Shown here piece after piece: positions 21,449 through 30,271 of a stretch of 64,000 nt of DNA (position 1 is its first letter; each line of letters begins with the position of its first letter). This DNA is from Lotus japonicus (taxonomy: Eukaryota > Streptophyta > Magnoliopsida > Fabales > Fabaceae): positions 31,935,158-31,999,157 of the forward strand of contig NC_080042.1 of the NCBI RefSeq assembly GCF_012489685.1, given 5' to 3'. The notes under the pieces were generated by a model. The model worked only from the letters and a program-made list of their open reading frames with translations, did not search any database and was not told the DNA's origin. Both the position numbers and the translations under genes were made by a program.

Positions 21449-21945
21449 TGTTCACGTATGAACTTTTAGTCAGTAGACCAGTGAAAAAAGACTAAGTTTA
21501 TTGCTCAAGTGAGAAAAAGATGATCTTTAGACATACAGCAGCCGCCTTTTTATATATAGTGGGTGAGCCTCTAACCCTAGCCCTTAATCCTATTACACAA
21601 TACATTGACTAAAACCGCTAGGTCGCACTGATAGGGTGGGCTCCTTGACTTTCTCGTCTTCCGTGTTGTGATTGCGAGTCTTCCGTGATTGAGGGGGACT
21701 TGACCGTAGCGTTGACTCTGCCGTGATTCGCGGATGGATGAGTCACCGATCTGGTCAAAGCATCATGTATGTGTTGGCTCTAGAGTATTTCTGGATGGAT
21801 GAGCCTCTTGGTGTAACCTGGCTCGCTCGGTGTCAATGTCATGTCCACGCAGCCCAAGTCTTAAGACGGCTCAGATATGTCCCTTGGAGTGGTCTGTCCA
21901 ACGTAGTAATGGTGTCTCGTCCGGTCCAAATGGCGGAGCGGTCCA
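21449..21945 (-). repeat. 5' LTR of gypsy element D
   Basis: 497 bases; the minus strand reads TGGACCGCTCCGCC to ATACGTGAACA. It is strongly similar along its length to the B LTRs but about 60 bases shorter, lacking some of the GGAAGACTC-type repeats. On the minus strand it is followed by ATTGGGGCCTCGGTAAAA, a decayed version of the primer-site region after the B LTR. The flanking GCTTG (21946-21950) would be one target duplication copy. Confidence 0.85.
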
Positions 21946-22000
21946 GCTTGAGCAGTATAATGCATTACTCTAGTTAATTTTTATGTGTAATTTTTAGCAT

Positions 22001-22055
<55 letters not shown>

Positions 22056-22370
22056 CTATATTCCGCAGTGAAAGACAAAGTTCATGCATTATGGATGCTA
22101 GGCCTGTCTGTGTTTCTAGTTGTCTATATTTTTCTGTATTATTTTCATAATTTTTCTTGCTGCTATATATTATTAGATAAATCTCATATTATTGTTTGGC
22201 ACACACAAACTTTTAGTTATCTTAACTTAATCTTCAAAAACGTTGCTCTCTTTTTTAAAAGTCAAGAATACAGGTCAATCGTTGTAGTATAATGTATTGC
22301 TGCTATAGACATCATCCTATTTATAGTCTGTCTGGTCTAGCCTTAACCCATTTCATCACTAAGAGCATCT
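21946..22370. other. AT-rich flanking DNA with a TA microsatellite
   Basis: A pure (AT)n run of about 49 bases occupies 22004-22052. The rest is AT-rich intergenic sequence with no supported gene. Confidence 0.75.
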
Positions 22371-22530
22371 CCAATGGAGTCCTTATTTTGGGACCTTAAA
22401 ATAAGATCCGGATCTTATTAGATCCCACCATTGGAGCTATCCTACATGGCATGAGATCTTAGCAAAAGCTAAGATCCGTGCCTTTGCTCAGGTACTCTCA
22501 AATGTGGGATCTTAAATAAAATAATATTTT
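22371..22530. repeat. putative MITE fragment (GAGCATCTCCAATGG type)
   Basis: The start GAGCATCTCCAATGGAG is a repeat start often met in plant intergenic DNA. CTCCAATGG is matched by an inverted CCATTGGAG some 60 bases later (about 22430), and GGGATCTTAAATAAAA follows. I could not find a clear second terminus. Confidence 0.35.
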
Positions 22531-22904
22531 TTTCTCTCTCCTTCAATACCATAATCAAAGTGAAAAACATTATCATTATAGGCCAATGCAACCTCGATTT
22601 GCATAATCTGCTAAATCTTTTCCGTTCTAAAACTAGTGTTGTTTTAACTTTTGTGTTTTATTCTAAAATTATTGTTGTTTTACAAATTCAAAGAATTTTA
22701 TCACATTTTCTTTTATTCATGCCTTCATTTTCTTCTAACTATAACCTCATATTTTCATCTATCACTATTCTCACCAATTAGTTGACCTATTATTCTATCT
22801 CTTTTATATAACTCAACATTAAATAAATGTGTTTCAGTTAAATTATAACATTAGTTAATGAACTTTTAAACTATGTACATAACCTTAAACAATAATAGTT
22901 TTGG

Positions 22905-22919
22905 ACGGAAGGAGTAAGA
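22905..22919. repeat. Stowaway-like MITE end
   Basis: TTGGACGGAAGGAGTA resembles the inverted terminal sequence of Stowaway (Tc1/mariner) MITEs ending at a TA target. The partner end was not found upstream, so this is a remnant at best. Confidence 0.35.
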
Positions 22920-22981
22920 AAGACTAATATTCAGGTATTATGCGAGAATAAATGAAATAAACGTCATATTCTTACATCTAA

Positions 22982-23515
22982 TTTTTTTTTTTTAAATTCA
23001 AATATATTAATATATTAATAATAATAGAGAGGCTAAGCTCGAGAATATGACAAAGAGGAATATAAAAACAAAAGTCTTCAATCATCCACAAGAATACACA
23101 ATCACTTAACCATCCCTGAAAGATATAAATAACAAGAACCTCCCTAAACAAAAAGAAAAAAAAACCAATGGATGCAAAAGCGAAGACCTCAACCAGATCC
23201 AAAAGCCAACATCAAGAGCATATCATCGCTCAAGGCGGCCACCACTCCTCCATTTCTTCAGCCAGACCACGGATAGCCGCCTCGTCCCCACCGTCAAACG
23301 TACAGCCCACAAGCTTACCAAGCATCCACGCCTTCGTGGCCCGCGTGCAATAACGACCACGATGAGTGCTCTCAGAAACCAGTGGAGTAGGACAAACCGA
23401 GGGCATGATCGCACCCGAGGAAGGACCTCCACCATCAATCGCAACCAAACCCACACAACCCTCCGGAGGCTCCTGGCGGGGTTTGCGACCTCTCTTGTTG
23501 TTTCAAAAAAAATGT
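22982..23515 (-). mobile_element. 3' end of an L1-type LINE (truncated)
   Basis: On the minus strand this runs from a protein-like start (GRKPRQEPPEG, KAWMLGKLVGCTFDGGDEAA, EEMEEWW) through a 3' UTR into ATTAATATATTTGAATTTAA and a poly-A tail (poly-T on plus at 22982-22993). The tail shape and the Lys/Arg-rich C-terminal fragment fit plant LINE ends. It is 5'-truncated. Short direct repeats at the edges are not convincing. Confidence 0.6.
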
Positions 23516-23663
23516 TACAGAGTATCTATTATTCATTTACCCCCATTTTTATTTAATGCTCCATTCATTCCACAAAGATTTTTGATTATAAGATTGTAGA
23601 ACAAAGAGTAAAATGACAATTATCGATAATTGATAGTATAATGTTGCTAAACAGTTCTTATTT

Positions 23664-23776
23664 GTCCCCGAATTATATCTTAAGTGGTTAAAGCTGTGAA
23701 TTATGTGGGTTGGGTGGGGGAGGTCCAGGAATCAATCCCTAGAAGGTGCAATTTATCTTTCCAATGTACAAAAAAT
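23664..23776 (+). repeat. tRNA-derived SINE fragment
   Basis: TTAAGTGGTTAAAGC resembles a pol III A box, and GGTCCAGGAATCAATCCC about 40 bases later resembles a decayed B box. The tail region ends in a short A run (23769-23776). This layout matches plant SINEs. Confidence 0.5.
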
Positions 23777-24126
23777 ATTTGTTCTTATTTAATTTCACTA
23801 GTAACATACGCAACTATTAATTATACTTAGATAAATAAGAATATAGTTAATAGAGAAGAGCTGTGGTTGATTAATATGAAAGGTGATAAGTGAGAGAAAA
23901 TGTATTAAATGAGGATATAAGTGAGAAAAGTTAGCAAAAAAATCAATAGTTTTTTTTTAAAACAAGAAATATTTTGGAATATTGAAAAAAGGTTCAAAAC
24001 AACAATTTTTGTGAAATACAGGGATTAAAGTTAACGAAAACGAAAACAAGTTACACACAAGCGTCTAAATACAAGGTCCCACCTAAATAGCAGAATGAAA
24101 GACTTAATTTCCAATAATATTTAAAT
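23777..24126. other. AT-rich intergenic DNA
   Basis: No gene or recognised repeat is visible. The 9-base target duplication TATTTAAAT ends at 24126. Confidence 0.6.
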
Positions 24127-24312
24127 GGGGTTGTCTAAATGATCCATGATAAAGTTTGGGTTAAATTACTCATCATCCAATCACATTAGAGATAAATAAG
24201 TTGAAAATAAATTAATAAATAAAATATAGAAATTCTGACTCACTTATCTCCAATGTGATTGAATGATGAGTTATTTAACTCAAACTTTATCATAAATCAT
24301 TTAAACATCCCT
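24127..24312. mobile_element. Mutator-type MITE with long inverted repeats
   Basis: 186 bases in which left and right ends pair over about 70 bases: GGGGTTGTCTAAATGATCCA on the left against AGGGATGTTTAAATGATTTA on the reverse of the right end. It is flanked by TATTTAAAT (24118-24126 and 24313-24321), a perfect 9-base duplication, the length known for Mutator-like elements. A second family member sits in intron 2 of the nearby gene (27253-28034). Confidence 0.85.
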
Positions 24313-24487
24313 TATTTAAATTAATACCTTATTTGCTTAATTTAAGTAAATATAATTACATACCAATGGATGGAGTTAAATATTGTCCCATCGAGTAAGT
24401 TTGAGAGTGTTGGACTATATACTGCAGAAAAAGATAAAGACAATGAACTAAAATCCTCCAAATAATTTTATTTTTTTTGGAATAATT

Positions 24488-24650
24488 ATATTCTCACACC
24501 TCATTTTTGAGGTGTGGAGAGGTGTAGGAAGAGAGAGATATAAAGAAATGAGAGAGAAAGTAAAGATGTGATAAATGATTTGATTAATAGAGAAAATAGA
24601 AATAAATAAAAAATGAAGGTAGAAAAGAAGTGAAGAGGTGTGTATATATC
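24488..24650. mobile_element. hairpin MITE in the sucrose transporter promoter region
   Basis: It begins TTCTCACACCTCATTTTTGA, with GGTGTGG closing a short hairpin (CACACCTC/GAGGTGTG), and ends GAAGAGGTGTGTATATAT. The purine-rich body matches, in reverse orientation, the MITE at 28771-28947 in intron 2. It lies about 215 bases upstream of the TATA box. Confidence 0.75.
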
Positions 24651-24864
24651 ATAACTCCTTTTTTATTTTTTGTTATTCAAACGGAAAACAATAATAACAA
24701 TATAATTATTCGAATTTGTGGTGTGAACAAGCAAAACCAAAAATACAACACACTGACCCACTATTACTTATCAACCTAGCTTGATAATATGACAAGGATG
24801 GCCAGCCATATCCACTCGATTTCTCGGTTACTCCTTTCACCCCCCATCCATCCCCCAGTATTCC

Positions 24865-24870
24865 TATAAA
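24865..24870 (+). promoter_or_regulatory. TATA box of the sucrose transporter gene
   Basis: TATAAA lies 105 bases before the ATG at 24970. Transcription would start near 24895-24900, just before the CT-rich leader. Confidence 0.7.
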
Positions 24871-24909
24871 TTCAAGAGAGCTCCCTCATTTTTCCCAAAC
24901 TCATCTCCC

Positions 24910-24910
<1 letters not shown>

Positions 24911-24947
<37 letters not shown>
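24911..24947 (+). repeat. CT microsatellite in the 5' UTR
   Basis: A nearly pure (CT)n tract sits in the predicted leader, about 25 bases before the ATG. CT-rich leaders are common in plant genes and may affect expression. Confidence 0.8.
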
Positions 24948-24969
24948 GCAGGTTTCCACCACCATCACC

Positions 24970-27900
24970 ATGGAGTCTCCCACCAAGAGCAACCACCTTG
25001 ACACCAAGGGTTCCTCCCTTCAAATCGAGGCTCATATACCGCAACAGTCCAGCCCCCTCCGCAAGATGATCGCCGTGGCTTCCATAGCCGCCGGCATTCA
25101 GTTCGGTTGGGCCCTGCAGCTCTCCCTGCTCACCCCTTACGTGCAGACGCTCGGCGTCCCGCACATTTGGGCCTCCTTCATCTGGCTCTGTGGCCCTGTC
25201 TCGGGGCTCCTCGTCCAGCCCATTGTGGGGTACTACAGCGACCGCACCACCTGCCGCTTCGGCCGCCGTCGCCCCTTCATTCTAGCCGGTGCGGTTGCCG
25301 TCGCCATCTCCGTCTTCCTCATCGGCTACGCTGCCGATATCGGCCACTCCATGGGAGACGACTTAGCTAAGAAGACCCGCCCCCGTGCCGTGGCCATCTT
25401 TGTCTTTGGCTTCTGGATCCTTGATGTCGCCAACAACATGCTTCAGGTACAGGATTTCTAACTAACCTCTTCTTCCATTCATATCTTATTTTATACATTA
25501 CGTTACCTTCTATCAAGGTCTTAACTACACAAATCTTCTTCTAATAATTAAAATGAATGAGGCTAAAATTATACTCTCTATATGGCAGTGTAGACCTCAT
25601 AAGTCATCATTTTTGTGGACCAATTCAATTTGTTAAGCATCTAAATAGTAGTTTTAATCCACATATATATAACATCTATTTCTCTATTTCTTATATTTCA
25701 TATATATGTTCTTGAGTTTTAAATCATAAAACATGTTTCGTTCAACATCTCTGTCTACGAATGCAAAAGCTAAGAGAAGTTGCATTTAGCCATATTTATC
25801 TTGATTTCATAAACACTATAATAATTTGTATATGTGGTGGTCATGTAGGGTCCTTGTCGTGCCTTCCTCGGTGATCTTGCGGCCGGCGATCAAAAGAAAA
25901 CGCGGACAGCCATGGGCTTCTTCTCGTTCTTCATGGCGGTCGGGAACGTGCTCGGATACGCGGCAGGCGCCTACAGCGGTCTCCACAAGATCTTCCCCTT
26001 CACAGTGACAGATGCCTGCCCGTCGTTCTGCGCGAACCTCAAGAGCTGTTTCTTCTTCTCCATCCTCCTCCTCCTAATTCTGTCCATCGCCGCACTCATC
26101 TATGTGGAGGACACCCCGCTCACCAAGAAACCGGCCGCTGACGTTGACAGCCCGGTTTCCTGTTTCGGGGACCTGTTCGGCGCGTTCAAGGAGCTGAAGA
26201 AGCCTATGTGGATACTGATGTTGGTGACCGCCGTCAACTGGGTCGCGTGGTTCCCCTTCTTCTTGTTCGACACTGACTGGATGGGTCGGGAGGTGTACGG
26301 AGGCGCTGTTGGCGAGAAGGCGTATGATGACGGTGTCCGTGCCGGTTCGCTGGGGCTCATGATTAACGCGGTGGTGCTGGCTTTCATGTCGCTGGCGGTG
26401 GAGCCTTTAGGGAGGATTCTTGGCGGAGTGAAGAACTTGTGGGGGATTGTGAACTTCATCTTGGCTATATGCATGGCCATGACCGTGCTCATTACTAAGA
26501 CGGCGGAGCATGACCGTTTGATCAGCGGCGGCGCCACCGTCGGTGCTCCTTCTTCCGGTGTCAAGGCTGGTGCCATTGCTTTCTTTGGTGTCATGGGAAT
26601 CCCTCTCGCGGTAAATTCCTCTAATATCTTGTCACCTCATTTAAGTGGATATGATTGGATGAAATTTATTTTTATTTTTTATATATTTATGACTAACTCG
26701 TTCTTCTTTAAAGTGGCCAATTATTTTTATACATCGAAATATGAAAGTGGCCAATTAAAACATTGTTTTTTTTTCCTGTAAAAAATCTTTGTCACTTGAC
26801 TTCACCAACTTGCTGACTGTTGTAGTGCATGTTTTTCTTCCATTTCATAACGATTCATTACTCAACTTAAGTAGCAAGCTAGTGTTGGTAGGTGTTGGAA
26901 AGTAGTGCGGCCCCACTCATTGAACAAGTTTGAAATTGACTCTAGTTGGGTACATATTTTCCATGACATGTGTTTTCCTCACAATTATTTTCCTTTTTTA
27001 TTTTTTATCAAGTACTTCGAATATTATTCTTTCGTCTTTAGCAAATGAAATAACTTTTTTTTTACTGAATTTGATTTTCAAACAATTAATAGGAACTTTA
27101 CATGTTTTTCCACTTCTTAATTTCTCTTTCACCCTTACCATTCGAATATAAATTTTTATTCTTAAATTGTGTCTCATTTCTTATTTCAGTAAATGAAATT
27201 ATGACATGTCAATTAAAAATTTATTTATAAAATATTTATAACTTTATAATACGGGTTGTCTAAATGACCCATGGTAAAATTTGGATTAAATAACCCATGA
27301 TCTAGGTGGACCAATAAAATTTAAGATAAATTGGTTGAATTTTCTATATTTTATTAATTGATTTATTTAGAGTCAAATATGTTTTTGATCCCTAACTTAT
27401 ACAAATAATCTAAAATGGTACCTAAAAAAAGCGCAAAGGTTTTAGGCCTTTGAATTATTTTTCACATCTATTTTGATCCCTCAAAATTTTCTTCCCTTAA
27501 ATTTAGTCCTCCTCCCCACACAATTATTTCAAAACCTAAAAATTCACCTTGAAATCATTGTCCAGCTTATGCAACCATGGGGTTATCAAAGAACGCAGCC
27601 ATGGGTAACTTAACTATCTTATGCAACCCTTCGTGAATTCACCTTTTTATGTTTCATAAATTCATGGTACATCTGTATGAAATTGACGTGGTAATATTGT
27701 CTTTGCTAAGTACAAACGAGGAGGAGCAATCTATGGCAAGGTGAAGCTACGTGGTATTATCTTTGCTAAATACAAACTATGGCAAATACAAACCATGAGA
27801 TATTTTTGTGGGACTGAAATAGATGTGAAAAAAATTAAGGACTAAAGCTTTTGTGTATTTTTGGGTACCATTTTATATTTATGTGTATAAGTCAGGGACC

Positions 27901-29745
27901 TAAATCATATTTAACCCTAAATAAATTAATAAATAAATTTTAAAAATTCAACTAATTTATCTTAAATGTGATTGGTCCACCTAGATCATGGGTTATTTAA
28001 CCCAAATTCTACCATGGGTAATTTAGACAACCCCTTATATATCAGTTATGAATTTTTAATTGACATTAAATAATTTCATTGTAAAATGCAATAAAATATC
28101 ATTTTGACGTCTGAGTATCTTGATACTATCTTACCTTATATTAATCTACCAAAAAAAATTCTTACCTTATATTTTAACTTTCCTCTGCATTTTCACCTAA
28201 AATTTGTGTGAAAAAACATTTTCCATTTAAAAGAACATAGATTTAGTGAATATAAATTTGTGTGAAGTATTTTTGTTTTTTCCGTTTTCCCGTAAAAAAA
28301 ATTATTGTCACTTGACTTCACCATAACTTGCTGACTTGAGTGCAGGTTTTATTTTCCATTTGATTAATAATTCATTATTCCACTTTTTGTATAGAAAATG
28401 TTTTTTATCTCCTAAGTAGTGTTGTAGGTGTTGTAAAAAGTAATGATATATACACACAGTGGCGGATGTAGCTTAGAGTGAGGGGGTTCAATTGAACCCC
28501 CTGGAAAAAAAAAATTGCACATAACCCCCCTAGCTATAATAATTATTTACCCTATATAATATTTTTTTGAACCCCCTGAAAATTTTAAATTATACTAGTA
28601 AACCAAGTTTTGCACCTATTTGCATAAAAAATTCACCTATTTGCACAACTATGACTTGTATAATTTCTGATGTATAAAACATGTTAAAGTTTTTTTAATT
28701 ATATTTTTACCGATGTGTTCATTTAAAAAATTTGAACCCCCTGACCCCGGGTCCTAGATCCGCCACTGTATACACACCTCATCTTTTAAACACTTCATTT
28801 CCACCTATTTTTATTTCTACCTCTCTCCTATTATCATCTATCACATCTCATACTTTCTCTCTCTTACTTTTTCTTTTCTTCCTATCTCTCTCCTCTCCAC
28901 CTCCTTCCACCTCAAAATGACCTCAAAATGAGGTGTGAAGAAAACATTTTCCGTGTTGTAAAGTACTGCGGCCCCACTTAGTGAACATGTTTGAAAATCA
29001 ACTGTAATATTGTCATAGGTATTATATTTTCCATCACGTGTTTTCTTCACAATATTTTCCTCCTTTATCTTTTATCTTTTATCATTATCATTGATTATTC
29101 ATTTTTACATATTTTGATTTTCAAACAATTAATATAATGATTGGTTTTAAACTGAGAAGCGTGGGAAAAGTTTAAGAGCTAATGATGTGTGGCGCAGAAA
29201 ACTAATACACCATTTGTTGTTCATATGTCCAGATTAATTTCAGTGTTCCTTTTGCTCTGGCATCTATATACTCCAGCGCTGCAGGGGCCGGTCAAGGTAA
29301 AGGATCTCAAAACTTATATTTATTGTTTTTTCTAAATGTATTTTTCTTATATTAAGTGGGTCAGTTATTATAGCCATGTAAATAAAATTGTGACATTTTT
29401 CCTCTATATAAAAAATTTCAGGTTTATCTTTAGGAGTTCTGAATCTTGCAATTGTCGTCCCCCAGGTAAAAATCAAAACCCTCAATGATTTGTTCAAGCA
29501 AAACAAAACTATTGTTTTGGAGTTATTTGACTTATGGTCTATAACATGTATATATGCAGATGTTAGTGTCAACATTGAGTGGACCTTGGGATGCTTTGTT
29601 TGGTGGTGGCAACTTGCCGGCGTTCGTGGTGGGTGCAGTGATGGCTGCCGTCAGTGCCATAATGGCAATTGTCTTGCTGCCGACTCCGAAGCCCGCTGAT
29701 GTGGCCAAGGCTTCGAGTCTTCCCCCAGGCGGCGGTTTCCACTGA
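24970..29745 (+). CDS. SUT: sucrose/H+ symporter, SUT1 clade (five exons, 510 aa)
   Basis: This plasma-membrane carrier loads sucrose with protons, as in phloem loading and seed filling. Exons: 24970-25446, 25849-26610, 29233-29296, 29422-29465, 29560-29745; all introns begin GT and end AG. They join to 510 aa, within the usual 500-530. The start ACCATGG is in good context. Family marks: [12 protein letters not shown] in the loop after TM2, conserved His in [33 protein letters not shown] across the first splice, [14 protein letters not shown] after TM7, [33 protein letters not shown] and the C-terminal GGGFH. Twelve membrane segments with a central loop fit the GPH/MFS family. Exons 1 and 2 are far richer in G+C than their surroundings. 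I see no disabling change. Assignment to the dicot SUT1/SUC2 clade is by resemblance. Confidence 0.93.
26762..27070 (+). repeat. intron 2 duplicated segment, copy 1
   Basis: The stretch TTGTCACTTGACTTCACCAA through GTGCGGCCCCACTCATTGAA to TTTTCCATGACATGTGTTTT recurs, diverged, at 28280-29110. It is non-coding and lies in intron 2 just after exon 2. Confidence 0.7.
27253..28034. mobile_element. Mutator-type MITE in intron 2, split by an inner MITE
   Basis: Its ends CGGGTTGTCTAAATGACCCA and (reverse) GGGGTTGTCTAAATTACCCA pair for about 110 bases and match the MITE at 24127-24312. Flanks TTATAATAC and TTATATATC look like a decayed 9-base duplication. The centre is interrupted at 27370-27918. 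Confidence 0.8.
27370..27918. mobile_element. inner long-TIR MITE (GTCAAATATG type)
   Basis: The left end GAGTCAAATATGTTTTTGAT, then CCCTAACTTATACA and TAAAATGGTACC, pairs with the reverse of the right end GGGTTAAATATGATTTAGGT, then CCCTGACTTATACA and TAAAATGGTACC, over about 110 bases. Elements with this start are common in legume genomes. The body has no ORF and the duplication is unclear because the flanks are AT-rich. Confidence 0.75.
28457..28768. mobile_element. hAT-type MITE in intron 2
   Basis: 312 bases with ends CAGTGGCGGATGTAG and CTAGATCCGCCACTG, flanked by the perfect 8-base duplication TATACACA (28449-28456 and 28769-28776). Eight-base duplications and CAGTGGCGGA ends are known for hAT non-autonomous elements. 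The interior has paired GGGGGTTCAA/TTGAACCCCC motifs and no ORF. Confidence 0.9.
28771..28947. mobile_element. hairpin MITE in intron 2
   Basis: It starts TATACACACCTCATCTTTTA, has a pyrimidine-rich body (CTACCTCTCTCCTATTATCA) and ends in CTCAAAATGAGGTGTG. It is the same family as 24488-24650, in opposite orientation. The hAT MITE's duplication overlaps its left tip, so hAT inserted into this element's edge. Confidence 0.72.
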
Positions 29746-30271
29746 TTTTGAAGGAGCTTCTTCCATGCTTAATTTTATTTTTGTTTCCTGTTTAGAAATG
29801 TAAAATAGGAGAAGGAAAAATGGATATGTTTTGGATTTGGAAGATGTTGTATTAGATATATTAGTCCATGGCTACAAATACCAATACATGTATTGTATTC
29901 TAGCATGCATCACCGAACCGAATCCTATTAATTGTAAAGTTTGGTGTGGTTAATATAAGACCGTCCTGTGGTTGCAGGACCCATCCCCTTATTTGTGTTT
30001 ATTCAGTGGTGATGCTTGGTTCAATCAAATGGATACTATGTGGTGGGGTAAAGTTTGGGTCTCCCTTGCTCTTTTTTATTTTCACTTTTTTTCTCTTACA
30101 GTTGGTAGTCATAACATTATATCCATCACCCACAGTTGGCGCACTAAACTTTAATTCGTAGGGGTTTGACCAATAAGAATGTAAGTCTTAACGATTTTTT
30201 TTTTGTAAAAACACAAATTATTACTACAATTTTCTTGCACTTGCACCATATTTTTCTTCCGACTCAAACCT
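29746..30271 (+). other. 3' UTR and downstream spacer of the sucrose transporter gene
   Basis: AT-rich sequence after the stop codon, with no clear canonical AATAAA. From about 30170 a T-rich stretch leads into the decayed LINE. No further gene is supported. Confidence 0.6.

Larger units (their letters stand above)
6410..21945 (-). mobile_element. Tat-like Ty3/gypsy element D, broken by insertions A, B and C
   Basis: Three blocks belong to one old minus-strand element: its 5' LTR (21449-21945), a primer-site and leader stretch (21433-21448 continuing at 10148 downward) with broken gag (about 10090-9622), and a further gag piece (6472-6410). The pieces join cleanly once C (TSD TTTAC) and B (TSD GTAAC) are removed: the gag frame reads through the B site as SIVTFNDFS. 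The rest of D would lie to the left of A, beyond the window. The gag has an internal stop, so D is dead. Confidence 0.82.
27187..28084. repeat. outer inverted repeat around the nested MITEs (intron 2)
   Basis: The left arm AAATGAAATTATGACATGTC with AATTAAAAATTTAT (about 27190-27245) is matched by its inverse at 28040-28083. Another MITE is placed between the arms, so this is probably an older palindromic MITE split by it. Confidence 0.55.
28280..29110 (+). repeat. intron 2 duplicated segment, copy 2 (interrupted)
   Basis: It matches 26762-27070 on both sides of a MITE block: GTCACTTGACTTCACCATAA before it and CTGCGGCCCCACTTAGTGAA after it. The hAT and hairpin MITEs (28457-28947) entered this copy only. 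Confidence 0.65.

Noticed and set aside
26611..26781. Extension of the 289-codon frame of exon 2 past 26610
   Set aside because: The family alignment switches to exon 3 at [15 protein letters not shown], and 26611 is a GT donor; the extension is intron.
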